From the NCBI GenBank assembly GCA_026707145.1, contig JAPOXK010000011.1:371608-435607 (forward strand): a stretch of 64,000 nt of DNA, given 5' to 3'. The notes under the pieces were generated by a model. That model saw only the letters and a list, made by a program, of their open reading frames with translations. It was not told the origin of the DNA and ran no database searches. Shown here piece after piece: positions 41,704 through 51,041 of this stretch. This DNA comes from Chloroflexota bacterium. GTDB taxonomy: Bacteria > Chloroflexota > Dehalococcoidia > Bin125. The position numbers were made by a program, and so were the translations under genes. Position 1 is the stretch's first letter. The number at the start of each line of letters is the position of its first letter.

Positions 41704-43326
41704 ATGACAACGCTGCCAACTCCCGTCGATGGCCGGATCTCGGCACCAATGCAGCGCGCTTTTGAGCTGGCGCGCTCGGTGGTGGGGACCGTGAGTCCCA
41801 ACCCCGCCGTGGGGGCGGTGCTCGTGCGAGACGGCGCCGTGATCAGCGAGGGTGCGACCTGTCCCCCCGGCGGTGCGCATGCGGAGGTCGTCGCGCTCGA
41901 ACGCGCGAACGATGCCGCGCGCGGCAGCACGCTGTACGTGACGCTCGAACCCTGCTCGGTGCAAGGCCGCACGCCGCCTTGCACCGATGCGATCCTGTCG
42001 GCGGGGATCGAGCGCGTTGTCGTAGCGATCCGAGACCCTGATCCGCGTGTCGATGGCCGTGGCATCGACCAGCTGCGCGAGGCGGGAGTCGGGGTGGAGG
42101 TGGGTGACGGCGCCGTGGTGGCGCGGCGGCACTATGAAGCCTATGCGCATCATCGCCGGACGGGGCGCCCTTTCGTGACGGCGAAGTTTGCGGCGAGCCT
42201 CGATGGCAAGATCGCCGCCACCAGCGGCGACTCGCGCTGGATCAGCTCGCCGGAAACGCGCGCCTGGGCGCACGCGCTGCGCGCTCAGATCGACGCGATC
42301 CTGGTCGGGGTGTCCACCGTGGTTGTCGACGACCCGGAGCTTACCGCGCGGCCCGACCGTGCGACCGCAGCAACGCACCAGCCGCTCCGCGTCGTCCTCG
42401 ATAGCCGCGGCCGCATATCCCCCGCGGCCCGCGTTCTGCGGCGGCAGGATGTCGCGGACACGCTTGTTCTTACGACGAGCGCCGCGTCTCAAGAATGGCA
42501 AGAGCGGATAGAGGCCACGGGCGCGACCGTCGAGCGCGTGGCCTCGGACGAAGGCCGCGTCGCGCTGGCGCCCGCGCTGCAACTGCTCGCCCAGTGCTTC
42601 GGCGTCGTGACACTGCTGGTCGAGGGTGGGGGGACCGTGCACGGCGCCCTCTTTGATCGCGGGCTGGTCGACAAGGTCGCGGCGGTTGTGGCGCCCCTGA
42701 TCATCGGTGGTGACGGTGCTGGCGCGGTGGGCGGCCGCGGCGCGGCGCGCATGGCCGAGGCGCTGCGGCTGCGGGAGGTGTCGGTGGAGCGGCTGGGGCC
42801 GGACCTGCTCGTCAGTGGCTACCCACGCTGTCCACGGTCGTGGGACGCGGTCGCGTTGCGGCCCGCCGGCCTCGCGGATCTTGAGTGCTGTCTGGAGCTG
42901 GCGGAAGGGGATACCCGGTCCGTCGCTGCACAGGCGGCCGTGCGGCAAGCTTTCGAACGTCTCCAGCGTGATGCGGGCAACGTGTGGCTCGCTATTGAAA
43001 AAGACCGCGTCCTGGGCTGCTTGGGGGTGGCCTACGAGCGATCCGGCTCGAATCAAGCGGAAGGGAAGGCCTTCTTGGATCCGTTGCTGGTGGGTGAGGG
43101 CTGTGCATTCGAGTTGGAGGACCGTCTCATCGAAGCGGCGGAAGCCTCCGCAGCGGGCCGGGGGTTTGACTGGCTCGCTGCGGACGTGGGGCGTGGCGAC
43201 GGTGAATCTCGGCGGGAATGGGCGCGGCGCGGCTACCGGTACTACCGCCGCGCTGCGGGCGAACGCGTGCTTTTAATTAAGGACTTGCGGCCGGCCGGTA
43301 CCATCGCTGCGCGCGCGCCGGATTGA
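41704..43326 (+). CDS. ribD: Bifunctional riboflavin deaminase/reductase fused to GNAT domain
   Basis: A 540-residue protein. Residues 1-370 form a normal RibD. The deaminase part has GGAHAEVVAL and PCSVQGRTPPCTDAI (zinc His and two Cys, catalytic Glu). The reductase part has TAKFAASLDGKIA, DAILVGVSTV and LLVEGGGTVHGAL. A further 165 residues (about 375-540) look like a GNAT acetyltransferase: VALRPAGLADLECCLELAE, VWLAIEKDRVLGCLGVAYE and a C-terminal ARRGYRYYRRAAGERVLLIKDL. RibD proteins normally end near residue 370, so the extension is unusual. It is the first gene of ribD-ribE-ribBA-ribH. Confidence 0.9.
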   Translation: MTTLPTPVDGRISAPMQRAFELARSVVGTVSPNPAVGAVLVRDGAVISEGATCPPGGAHAEVVALERANDAARGSTLYVTLEPCSVQGRTPPCTDAILSAGIERVVVAIRDPDPRVDGRGIDQLREAGVGVEVGDGAVVARRHYEAYAHHRRTGRPFVTAKFAASLDGKIAATSGDSRWISSPETRAWAHALRAQIDAILVGVSTVVVDDPELTARPDRATAATHQPLRVVLDSRGRISPAARVLRRQDVADTLVLTTSAASQEWQERIEATGATVERVASDEGRVALAPALQLLAQCFGVVTLLVEGGGTVHGALFDRGLVDKVAAVVAPLIIGGDGAGAVGGRGAARMAEALRLREVSVERLGPDLLVSGYPRCPRSWDAVALRPAGLADLECCLELAEGDTRSVAAQAAVRQAFERLQRDAGNVWLAIEKDRVLGCLGVAYERSGSNQAEGKAFLDPLLVGEGCAFELEDRLIEAAEASAAGRGFDWLAADVGRGDGESRREWARRGYRYYRRAAGERVLLIKDLRPAGTIAARAPD

Positions 43327-43334
43327 GGGGCGAT

Positions 43335-43931
43335 GTGTTCACCGGGATCATTGAGGAGGTAGGAACGATCACGAACTCGGATCGGGGCGTCCTGTGTGTC
43401 GAAGCGCCGCGCATTGTGGAGGACGCCCAAGCGGGCGACAGCATTGCGGTCAACGGCGTGGATCTGACGGTGGCGGAGCTGCGCGCCGGCCGCTTCTTCG
43501 CCAACGTGATGCCGGAGACTTACCGTCGCAGCAACCTGGCCGATCTGGTTGTCGGCTCGCGGGTGAATCTCGAACGTTCCCTCCGGCCTGCGGACCGTCT
43601 CAGCGGCCACATCGTGCGCGGGGTGGTCGAGGGAACGGGCACGCTTGAAGAGCTGCGGCCTGAGGGCGAGGCGCTGATCGCGACGTATGCGGCACCGCGC
43701 GAGCTGCTCTCCTACATTGTGATGAAAGGGCCTGTGTGCGTGGACGGGGCCAGCCTGACCGTCATGGCCAAAACGGATGCGACGTTCTCCGTTTCGCTCG
43801 TGCAATATACTCAAGAGCACACGAACCTCACGCAGCGTGCGCGGGGAGCGCGGGTGAATCTCGAGACGGACATCATCGCGCGTTACGTGGGTCAGTGGCT
43901 CGAAGAGCGGGGCCTCGGTCGGCTTTCGTAG
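43335..43931 (+). CDS. ribE: Riboflavin synthase, alpha subunit
   Basis: A 198-residue protein with two lumazine-binding halves. It makes riboflavin from two molecules of 6,7-dimethyl-8-ribityllumazine. The first half opens FTGIIEEVG, and the second repeats near [15 protein letters not shown]. The start is a GTG after GAGGGG at the usual distance, giving the typical MFTGIIEE N-terminus; upstream TTG codons are less suitable. It lies 8 nt after the ribD stop. Confidence 0.93.
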   Translation: MFTGIIEEVGTITNSDRGVLCVEAPRIVEDAQAGDSIAVNGVDLTVAELRAGRFFANVMPETYRRSNLADLVVGSRVNLERSLRPADRLSGHIVRGVVEGTGTLEELRPEGEALIATYAAPRELLSYIVMKGPVCVDGASLTVMAKTDATFSVSLVQYTQEHTNLTQRARGARVNLETDIIARYVGQWLEERGLGRLS

Positions 43932-43947
43932 GGAGCGCCAGCAAGCC

Positions 43948-45357
43948 ATGGCGGCGACGAAAGCCGGGAAACGCAAGAGGCCCAGTAGCGCTGGCTCCCG
44001 TCGCGGCAATCCATTTGCGTCGGTCGAAGAGGCCATTCAGGAGTTCCAGCAGGGACACTTCGTCATCATCACGGATGATGAAGAGCGGGAGAATGAGGGG
44101 GATCTTTGCATCCCCGCCCAGTACGTGACGCCGGCGGCGATCAATTTCATGGCCAAATACGGTCGGGGGTTGATCTGCATCACGATGACGGGCGAGCGCT
44201 TGGACCACCTGGGCTTGCCGCTGATGGTTGGGGAAGACCGCAATGACGCGCCGTTCGGGACCGCTTTTACCGTGTCCGTGGAGGCACGGAACGGTGTAAG
44301 TACCGGCATCTCGGCCGCCGACCGCGCGCGCACCGTGCATGTGCTGATGTCTCCGGACACCAAGCCCGAAGACCTCACGGCGCCGGGGCACATGTTCCCG
44401 CTGCGCGCCAATGACGGCGGCGTCTTGGTTCGGGCCGGACAGACGGAAGGCAGCGTCGACCTCTGCAAGCTGGCTGGACTCGAGCCCGGTGCGGTGATCT
44501 GCGAGATCATGAAGTCGGACGGGACGATGGCGCGTCTTCCGGATCTGGTTCGCTTCGCGCGGCGCCACCGTCTCAAGATGATCAGCATTGAGCAGATCAT
44601 TAAGCACCGCTTCCAGACCGAGAAGCTGGTCGAACGGATCACGGACGCCACCCTTCCTACCCAATTTGGGGAGTTCCGCGTGGTGGGGTATCGGGTCAAA
44701 GGGAAGGCGGATGAGCATGTCGCGCTCGTGATGGGTGACCTCTCGCTCGCCGAGCCGGCGCTGGTTCGCGTGCATTCACAGTGCGTGACGGGCGATGTGT
44801 TTCATTCCCTGCGCTGCGACTGTGGGGAGCAGATGATGTCCGCGCTCCGATGCATCGCCGAGGAAGGCAGGGGGGCCTTCGTCTACATGCGGCAAGAAGG
44901 ACGGGGGATCGGACTCCACAACAAGCTGCGGGCGTACGCTCTGCAAGACGGTGGGCTCGACACCGTCGAGGCGAATCTGGCGCTCGGCTTGCCCATCGAC
45001 ATGCGCGACTACGGGATCGGCATGCAGATCCTGCGCGACCTTGGGATATCGAAAATTCGGTTGCTCACGAATAACCCTGCTAAGCGAGCAGGCCTGAGCG
45101 GCTATGGTCTGGAGGTCGTGGAGCGAGTCCCGCTCGCGACCGAGCCCAATCCTTACAACGAGCGCTATCTGGCGACGAAGCGCGAGAAGATGGGCCATCT
45201 GCTCGACGCTGGTCTCGGAGAGGACACTGCTCCGCTGCCGGACGCGCTTCCGGCGGCGCAGGCGGGCCAGAAGCGTCGAGCGAAGCGGGCGTCCTCGCCG
45301 AAGACGGCAGCGACGAAGAAGCGCAGCGCGCGCAAGTCGCGCGCCCGTTCCAGCTAG
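43948..45357 (+). CDS. ribBA: 3,4-DHBP synthase/GTP cyclohydrolase II with basic C-terminal tail
   Basis: A 469-residue bifunctional enzyme that supplies both early riboflavin precursors. The DHBP synthase part (about 15-215) has [11 protein letters not shown] and the cyclohydrolase part (about 220-425) has [21 protein letters not shown] (quoted only in part here) and RQEGRGIGL. The last 40 residues are Lys/Arg/Ala/Ser-rich ([24 protein letters not shown]), like histone H1 tails. Such a tail is not a normal RibBA feature. A basic leader [10 protein letters not shown] also precedes the catalytic domain. Confidence 0.93.
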   Translation: MAATKAGKRKRPSSAGSRRGNPFASVEEAIQEFQQGHFVIITDDEERENEGDLCIPAQYVTPAAINFMAKYGRGLICITMTGERLDHLGLPLMVGEDRNDAPFGTAFTVSVEARNGVSTGISAADRARTVHVLMSPDTKPEDLTAPGHMFPLRANDGGVLVRAGQTEGSVDLCKLAGLEPGAVICEIMKSDGTMARLPDLVRFARRHRLKMISIEQIIKHRFQTEKLVERITDATLPTQFGEFRVVGYRVKGKADEHVALVMGDLSLAEPALVRVHSQCVTGDVFHSLRCDCGEQMMSALRCIAEEGRGAFVYMRQEGRGIGLHNKLRAYALQDGGLDTVEANLALGLPIDMRDYGIGMQILRDLGISKIRLLTNNPAKRAGLSGYGLEVVERVPLATEPNPYNERYLATKREKMGHLLDAGLGEDTAPLPDALPAAQAGQKRRAKRASSPKTAATKKRSARKSRARSS

Positions 45358-45365
45358 CTGGCCGC

Positions 45366-45863
45366 ATGGCGCGGGTCTTTGAGGGCGGCGACGATGCCAC
45401 CGGTTTGCGCTTCGCACTGGTGGTGTCGCGCTTTAATGAGGTCATTGGCAAGCGCTTGTTGGAAGGCGCCTTGCGGACTCTCGTCGAGCGCGGCGCCAGC
45501 GAAGACGCCCTTGATGTGTTCTGGGTTCCCGGCGCATTCGAGATTCCGCTGGTTGCGCGCACTGCCGCCGCGAGCGAGCGCTACGACGCGGTGATCTGTC
45601 TTGGCGCGGTGATCCAGGGCGAGACGGACCACTATCGGCTGGTGGCGGATCAGGCGGCCCGCGGGATCGCCGTGGCTTCGACGGATACGGGCGTGCCCTG
45701 CATCTTCGAGGTACTGGCTACCCCCTCCACCGAGCTGGCGTTCGCGCGCGCGGGTGGTACTGCCGGGAACAAGGGCGAAGAGGCGGCGCGCGCCGCTATC
45801 GAGAGCGCGCGCGTGCTGGCGTTGGCGCGCGAGCACTGGTCGGATGACGGTGCGGCGTCGTAA
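45366..45863 (+). CDS. ribH: 6,7-dimethyl-8-ribityllumazine synthase
   Basis: A 165-residue lumazine synthase. Motifs: VVSRFNEVIGKRLLEGA, WVPGAFEIPLVA, CLGAVIQGETDHYRLV, and the closing ELAFARAGGTAGNKGEEAA. It condenses the RibD and RibBA products, the penultimate step. It is the last gene of the riboflavin operon and starts 8 nt after ribBA. Confidence 0.94.
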   Translation: MARVFEGGDDATGLRFALVVSRFNEVIGKRLLEGALRTLVERGASEDALDVFWVPGAFEIPLVARTAAASERYDAVICLGAVIQGETDHYRLVADQAARGIAVASTDTGVPCIFEVLATPSTELAFARAGGTAGNKGEEAARAAIESARVLALAREHWSDDGAAS

Positions 45864-45874
45864 CCTTTCCGATC

Positions 45875-45890
45875 TGTGACTTTCGTCACA
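45875..45890. promoter_or_regulatory. CRP/FNR-family operator palindrome
   Basis: TGTGACTTTCGTCACA is a perfect palindrome of the TGTGA-N6-TCACA consensus used by CRP/FNR-family regulators. It lies upstream of a sigma-70-like promoter ahead of the tetrapyrrole operon. It is followed by AAATTTC, but no U-run typical of a terminator. Confidence 0.6.
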
Positions 45891-45896
45891 AATTTC

Positions 45897-45925
45897 TTGT
45901 TCGCTGTCCGCGTCGCTCTTAGAAT
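45897..45925 (+). promoter_or_regulatory. Sigma-70-like promoter for tetrapyrrole operon
   Basis: TTGTTC and TAGAAT with a 17-bp spacer. The predicted start of transcription is about 45932, giving a leader of about 35 nt to the TTG start. The CRP/FNR box centre would sit near -50. Confidence 0.5.
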
Positions 45926-45965
45926 TCCCAACGATTCGCGCATTTTTCGGTAGATTTGAGTAGTT

Positions 45966-46631
45966 TTGGACCAAAGTGAATTCAGCCCCCCGCGCGCGCT
46001 GAGCTCTTGGCTCACTCTTGGGCAGGCTAGGCGTGTCCTGGGTGTCAGTGAGTCCACGCTGCGCCGCTGGGCGGACGCCGGCACGGTTCGCAGCTTCCGG
46101 ACGCCGGGTGGCCATCGCCGCTTCGCGGCGAGGGAATTGAGCCGGTTGACGCAGGGGGAAGCGGGCGGTGAGGGGTTTCGGATCGATGGGGAGGCGCTCC
46201 GCCACATCCGCGCTCGCTTGGACGAGGGACGTGCTCCGGCCTGGCTCGGGCGGCTCACCGATCAGACACGACGGGCTCTCGGTGATCTGGGTCGCCATAC
46301 CGTTGAGCTAGTGAGCCGGGCCGCGGAAGCGGAGCCGGACGAAGGTGCCCTGACCGCCGAGGCCAACCGCGTCGGCGCGGATTACGGACGGTTGCTGGGC
46401 GAGGCCGGATTGGGTCTTTCAGAGGCAGTGGCCGCCTTCTCTTATTTCCGCACCAGCGTGGCAGAGGTGGTGACGCGCCACGCCCAAACGCAGGACATGG
46501 CGACTGGCGCTGCGGGAGACGTGTGGGAACGAGTTTCGCGGCTTGAAGACGAGATTTTGGTGGCGCTTACCGCGGCCTACGAGCGTGAGGCGGCCAAGAC
46601 ATCCGTCGCCGGTCGCGGCCGGCGCGGTTGA
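45966..46631 (+). CDS. MerR-like helix-turn-helix regulator at head of heme operon
   Basis: A 221-residue protein starting with TTG. An excisionase/MerR-type helix-turn-helix lies at about 15-60 (LTLGQARRVLGVSESTLRRWADAG, then GGHRRFAARELSRL). The C-terminal 150 residues are helical, with AVAAFSYFRTSVAEVVTRHA similar to sensory helical bundles. It is the first gene after the CRP/FNR-type box and probably regulates, or is regulated with, the tetrapyrrole genes. No ligand-binding cysteine pattern is seen. Confidence 0.75.
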   Translation: MDQSEFSPPRALSSWLTLGQARRVLGVSESTLRRWADAGTVRSFRTPGGHRRFAARELSRLTQGEAGGEGFRIDGEALRHIRARLDEGRAPAWLGRLTDQTRRALGDLGRHTVELVSRAAEAEPDEGALTAEANRVGADYGRLLGEAGLGLSEAVAAFSYFRTSVAEVVTRHAQTQDMATGAAGDVWERVSRLEDEILVALTAAYEREAAKTSVAGRGRRG

Positions 46632-46647
46632 GCCGAGGGAGGGGCGC

Positions 46648-47349
46648 GTGGCCTATTACCCGATCTTTGTGGAGCTGAAGAACAAGCCCTGCTTGGTGGT
46701 TGGCGGTGGCGAGATCGGGCTGCAGAAGGTCCGGGGTCTCTTGGCCGCCGAAGCGCGGGTCACCGTCGTCAGTCCGGAGTTGCACCCGGCGCTGGCCGAG
46801 TGGGTGGCGGAGGGGCGGATCGAGCACGTGGCGCGCGCCTATTGCTCGGACGACGCGACGGGCTTCGAGATCGTGATGGTGGCGACGGACGACCGTTCGG
46901 CCAATGCGCAAGTCCGTGCCGAGTCGCGCGCCCGCGGGGCGTGGGTCAACGCGGCGGACGATCCCGAGAACTGCGACTTCATTCTTCCTGCTGTGGTGCG
47001 GCGCGGCCCGATCACCATCGCGATCTCGACGGGCGGAGGCAGCCCCGCGATGGCACGACGCGTGCGTGAGGAGCTGGACGCCTACTTCACCGAGGACTTC
47101 GAGGCGCTGGCGGAGCTACTGGCGGAAGTGCGCGCCGAGCTCAAGCGCCGCGGCGTACTGCTGCAAATTCCGCAGGACACTTGGCAGGCTGCCATCGATG
47201 GGCGGCTCCGTTCGCTCCTGGCGCAACGGCGCTGGGGCCAAGCGAAGGCCTTATTGCTGTCTCGCCTGGGTGCGCCCATCCTGCCACAGGAGCCCCTGCC
47301 TACCGCTCTCGCGGTGGAGCGTCCCGCAGCGCAGAGCACCGCTCGATGA
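46648..47349 (+). CDS. Precorrin-2 dehydrogenase/sirohydrochlorin ferrochelatase-type protein (CysG N-terminal half)
   Basis: A 233-residue protein starting GTG after GGGAGGGG. The Rossmann loop reads CLVVGGGEIGLQKV, followed by VNAADDPENCDFILPAVVRRGPI and TGGGSPAMARRVREEL, all typical of the NAD-dependent precorrin-2 dehydrogenase (CysG-B/Met8). With the cobA-type domain in the operon it gives the siroheme branch. It overlaps hemA by 4 nt. Confidence 0.88.
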   Translation: MAYYPIFVELKNKPCLVVGGGEIGLQKVRGLLAAEARVTVVSPELHPALAEWVAEGRIEHVARAYCSDDATGFEIVMVATDDRSANAQVRAESRARGAWVNAADDPENCDFILPAVVRRGPITIAISTGGGSPAMARRVREELDAYFTEDFEALAELLAEVRAELKRRGVLLQIPQDTWQAAIDGRLRSLLAQRRWGQAKALLLSRLGAPILPQEPLPTALAVERPAAQSTAR

Positions 47350-48584
47350 CGCTGCTGGCCGTGGGGATCTCCCATCGCACAGCCTCCGTGCAGGAGCGCG
47401 AGCGTTTCGCGCTCAACCATCGGGAGGCGCCGCTGGCGCTGCAGTCGCTCCGCGACCGGTTCGGCAACGGAGCGGTGCTCTCGACCTGCAATCGCGTGGA
47501 GCTATATGTCAATAGCCACGATGCGGGTGACCGTCCGAGCGATCTGGTCGCTCACCTTTCGCGGTTGAAGGGGATCGACGGCGGCGAGCTGTTCCCCCGT
47601 TTCTATGAGCTGCGGGAGTATGACGCGGCCGTGCATCTGTTCCGCGTGGCAGCCGGGATCGACTCCATGATCCTGGGTGAAGGGCAGATCTTGGGCCAGG
47701 TTCGGCGGGGATTGCAGGGGGCGTCTCGCGCCGGATCCCTGGATCCCGTGCTGGCGCGGCTCTTTCATGCGGCGCTGGAGGTGGGCAAGCGCTGCCGGCA
47801 CGAGACGGACATCGCGCGATTCGCAGTGTCCGTGAGCAGCGCAGCGGTTGATCTCGCCCGCGAGCGGATCGGCTCGTTGCACGGCAAGCGTGCGCTGGTG
47901 GTGGGCGCGGGGGAAGCGGGCAAGCTTGCGGCCCGGGCGCTGCGCGACGCGGGGGTCCACGATCTGGCCGTCACGGGTCGCACGGCGCGGCGGGCGGAGA
48001 GGCTCGCGCTGGAGCTGCAGGGCGCGGCGGTCCCGTTTACGGAACTGACCAGTGCGCTTGTGCAGGCGGACATCGTGATTACCTCCAGCGCGGCAGAGGG
48101 CTTCCTCGTCGATCGCGCACGCCTGCAAGAGGTGCTTGCGATCCGGGAAGCTCCCATCACGCTTCTTGATGTCGCGGTCCCGCGGGACGTCGACCCGGCG
48201 GTCCGGGCCCTGTCGGGCGTGGGACTGTTCGACATCGATGACCTGCAGACGATTTCGGAGACGAACCTGCGGCTGCGCGAACAAGCGGCGGCCCAGGCAC
48301 AGCTCCTCGTGACGGCTGCTGCGGAGCAGTTCACAAGCTGGATCGAATCGCGGAGAGCGGTGCCGGCGATTACCGCCTTGCTCGACCGGGCGGAGGCGAT
48401 CCGCCGGGCGGAGACGGAACGCACCGTCCGCGAGCTTGCGCTCGACGATGCTTCCACGGACAAGCTTGAGAAGATGACCGCCGCGATCGTGAAGAAGCTG
48501 CTGCACGAGCCGATCCAGGCGTTGAAAGAGGACGATGTGGACGCGGCTGCCGTTCGACGGCTGTTCGCGCTGGAGGAGCGCTGA
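47346..48584 (+). CDS. hemA: Glutamyl-tRNA reductase
   Basis: A 412-residue enzyme of the C5 pathway that makes glutamate-1-semialdehyde from Glu-tRNA. It opens LLAVGISHRTASVQERE, carries the active-site Cys in VLSTCNRVELYV, and GEGQILGQVRRG. The NADPH-binding region is ALVVGAGEAGKLAARAL. The C-terminal helical domain is present. The ATG overlaps the preceding stop by 4 nt. Confidence 0.94.
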   Translation: MTLLAVGISHRTASVQERERFALNHREAPLALQSLRDRFGNGAVLSTCNRVELYVNSHDAGDRPSDLVAHLSRLKGIDGGELFPRFYELREYDAAVHLFRVAAGIDSMILGEGQILGQVRRGLQGASRAGSLDPVLARLFHAALEVGKRCRHETDIARFAVSVSSAAVDLARERIGSLHGKRALVVGAGEAGKLAARALRDAGVHDLAVTGRTARRAERLALELQGAAVPFTELTSALVQADIVITSSAAEGFLVDRARLQEVLAIREAPITLLDVAVPRDVDPAVRALSGVGLFDIDDLQTISETNLRLREQAAAQAQLLVTAAAEQFTSWIESRRAVPAITALLDRAEAIRRAETERTVRELALDDASTDKLEKMTAAIVKKLLHEPIQALKEDDVDAAAVRRLFALEER

Positions 48585-48585
48585 T

Positions 48586-49500
48586 TTGCGAACGCTGCGG
48601 GTAGGCACGCGCGGCAGCCGGCTGGCGCGCGCGCAGACGCAGGAGGCGGTACAAGCGATCGAGACCGCCGGCGTACGTGTGGAAGTTGTCGTCTGCCGCA
48701 CGCTGGGCGATCAGCAGCCCGAGGCGCGGCTGGAGGCGATCGCCGGCCCCGGTGTTTTCGCCCGCGCTATCGAGGAGGCGCTTCTCGATGGACGGATCGA
48801 TGTGGCGGTGCATAGCGCGAAGGATGTGGGGATCGCGCCGCTGGAGGGGACGGAGCTCGTAGCGTACCTGCCCCGCGCGGATGTGCGCGACGTGCTGGTC
48901 AGCCGCAGCGGATCACCACTGGCCGGGCTGCCGGCCGGTGCGCGTGTTGGCACGAGCAGTCGGCGGCGCGCGGCCCAGCTCCGCTCCCTGCGCCAGGATG
49001 TCGAGACTCCGAACATTCGGGGCAACGTCGACACCCGTATCGAGAAGGTCCAGAGCGGCGATTACGATGCCACTGTGCTGGCCGCCGCCGGTCTCGCTCG
49101 GCTCGGGCGCTTGGACGTCGTGAGCGAATACTTGCCGATCGATCGCATGCTTCCCGCGCCGGGTCAGGGCGCGGTCGTGCTGCAGGCGCGGCGCGGCGAG
49201 CATGAGACGATCACGTGGCTGGAGTCCCTCGATCACCGGCCAACTGCGCTGGCGGTGCGGGCGGAGCGAGCGCTGCTGACTTCACTAGGGGCGGGCTGTG
49301 CCCTGCCGGTGGCGGCTTTGGGTCACGTGCGCGCGGGCGAGGTGACGGTTGTGGGCGCGGTCTACGGCGATCGCGCGGCGCGCACGATCACGGCACAGCG
49401 CTCCGGTCCCGCCGATGCTCCGGAGGCGGTAGGGCAGGCGCTGGCGGCGGCGCTGCGGGAGCAGGGCGTCCACGAGCTGATCGGCCGGAGCGTCTCGTGA
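48586..49500 (+). CDS. hemC: Porphobilinogen deaminase (hydroxymethylbilane synthase)
   Basis: A 304-residue enzyme. Motifs: RVGTRGSRLARAQTQEA, VAVHSAKDVG, VGTSSRRRAAQL, and the dipyrromethane-cofactor Cys in LGAGCALPVAAL. It starts with TTG one base after the hemA stop; upstream codons are shadow. The next gene overlaps its stop with a GTG. Confidence 0.93.
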   Translation: MRTLRVGTRGSRLARAQTQEAVQAIETAGVRVEVVVCRTLGDQQPEARLEAIAGPGVFARAIEEALLDGRIDVAVHSAKDVGIAPLEGTELVAYLPRADVRDVLVSRSGSPLAGLPAGARVGTSSRRRAAQLRSLRQDVETPNIRGNVDTRIEKVQSGDYDATVLAAAGLARLGRLDVVSEYLPIDRMLPAPGQGAVVLQARRGEHETITWLESLDHRPTALAVRAERALLTSLGAGCALPVAALGHVRAGEVTVVGAVYGDRAARTITAQRSGPADAPEAVGQALAAALREQGVHELIGRSVS

Positions 49501-51041
49501 CCCACGGCGACGCGGTCGGCTTGGTGAGTCTTGTCGGTGCCGGTCCCGGCGACCCGGGCTTGCTGACGCTGCTGGGACGGGAGCGGCTTCGCCGGGCCGA
49601 TCTCGTTGTCTACGACCGCTTGATTAATCCCGTGCTGCTGCAGGAAGTCCGTCCCGAAGCGGAGCGCGTTTTCGTCGGCAAGGAAGCCGGCGCGCAGGCG
49701 ATGCCGCAGGCCGAGATCGCGCGGGCGTTGATCGACGGCGCCCGCGCCGGGAAGGCTGTGGTGCGCCTCAAAGGCGGCGATCCGTTCGTCTTCGGACGCG
49801 GTGGCGAGGAAGCGGAAGCGCTGGCGGCAGCCGGCGTTCCCTTTGAAGTGGTCCCGGGCGTGGGCTCGGCGGTTGCGGCGCCTGCCTATGCCGGGATCCC
49901 GGTGACCCATCGCGAGATCGCTTCGTCCTTCGTGGTCGTTACTGGCCACGAGGATGCGTCGAAGACCGGCAGCGCCATCGATTGGGAAGCGATCGCGCGC
50001 GGGCCCGACACTATTGCTTGCCTCATGGCGAGACGGACGCTCGCCGCGGTCTGCGAGCGATTGATCGCACACGGCCGCCCGCCAGACACGCCGGCCGCGC
50101 TCGTGGAGCGCGGTACCACGCCGCAGCAGCGGGTCGTGGAGGCGCCTCTGGCGCGGCTCCCCGCCGCGGCGGATGCAGCGGGCCTCGCCGCCCCCGCCGT
50201 CCTCATCGTGGGGCAGGTGGTTTCGTTACGGGCGAAGCTGCGCTGGTTCGATCAACGACCCCTCTTCGGCAAGCGGGTTCTCATCACCCGTACACGGACG
50301 CAAGCGAGCGAGATGGCGCGATGCCTCGTGCGCGAAGGCGCCGAGCCGATCGAGTTCCCCGCCATTGAGATTGAGGCACGGCCCAGCGCCGCCACGGCCG
50401 CCGCCGTCGCGGATCTGGCCGCGGGCCGCTACGACTGGGCCATCCTCACGAGCGCCAATGGCGTTGATCAGCTGTTCGACGCGCTCGATCGGGCGGGGCA
50501 TGACAGCCGCGCCTTGGGCGGTGTCCGGGTCGCCGCGATTGGGCAGGCGACTGCCGGGGCACTGGCCCGCCGGGGGATTCGTGCGGACGTGGTCCCGACC
50601 CGGTACGTGGCCGAGGAGCTGCTTTTGACCCTCGCCGATCATCGCTTGGAAGGGGCGCGGGTGCTGCTTGCTCGGGCTGACGGCGCGCGAACGGTCCTCC
50701 CCCAAGGGCTCCGCGGCCGTGGCGCGACCGTCGACGATGTGGTGTTCTACGTCTCGCGTCGACCTGCCACGGCCGATTCGGCCGTCGTCGCGCGGCTTGA
50801 GGCAGGGGAGATCGATATCGCGACTTTCACCGCCTCGTCGACGGTGCAAGGATGTGTCGAGTTGCTGGACGGGAGAACGGAGCTGCTGGAGCGGCCGTTC
50901 GTGGCTTGTATCGGTCCCGTCACGGCCGCTACGGCGCGCGAGTTAGGCTTGCGCGTGGATGTAGTCAGCGAAGAGCATACGATCCCCGGGTTGGTGCACG
51001 CGCTCAAGGATGCCTTCGGCAAGGTGACATCCCATGCTTGA
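49497..51041 (+). CDS. Uroporphyrinogen-III C-methyltransferase/uroporphyrinogen-III synthase fusion
   Basis: A 514-residue fusion. The N-terminal part (1-250) is the SAM-dependent methyltransferase (CobA/SUMT): [41 protein letters not shown] and [18 protein letters not shown]. The C-terminal part (265-510) is Hem[31 protein letters not shown] and [12 protein letters not shown]. It therefore serves both the heme branch and, with the precorrin-2 dehydrogenase, siroheme. Such fusions are common in Firmicutes-like and Chloroflexi genomes. Confidence 0.92.
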   Translation: MTHGDAVGLVSLVGAGPGDPGLLTLLGRERLRRADLVVYDRLINPVLLQEVRPEAERVFVGKEAGAQAMPQAEIARALIDGARAGKAVVRLKGGDPFVFGRGGEEAEALAAAGVPFEVVPGVGSAVAAPAYAGIPVTHREIASSFVVVTGHEDASKTGSAIDWEAIARGPDTIACLMARRTLAAVCERLIAHGRPPDTPAALVERGTTPQQRVVEAPLARLPAAADAAGLAAPAVLIVGQVVSLRAKLRWFDQRPLFGKRVLITRTRTQASEMARCLVREGAEPIEFPAIEIEARPSAATAAAVADLAAGRYDWAILTSANGVDQLFDALDRAGHDSRALGGVRVAAIGQATAGALARRGIRADVVPTRYVAEELLLTLADHRLEGARVLLARADGARTVLPQGLRGRGATVDDVVFYVSRRPATADSAVVARLEAGEIDIATFTASSTVQGCVELLDGRTELLERPFVACIGPVTAATARELGLRVDVVSEEHTIPGLVHALKDAFGKVTSHA

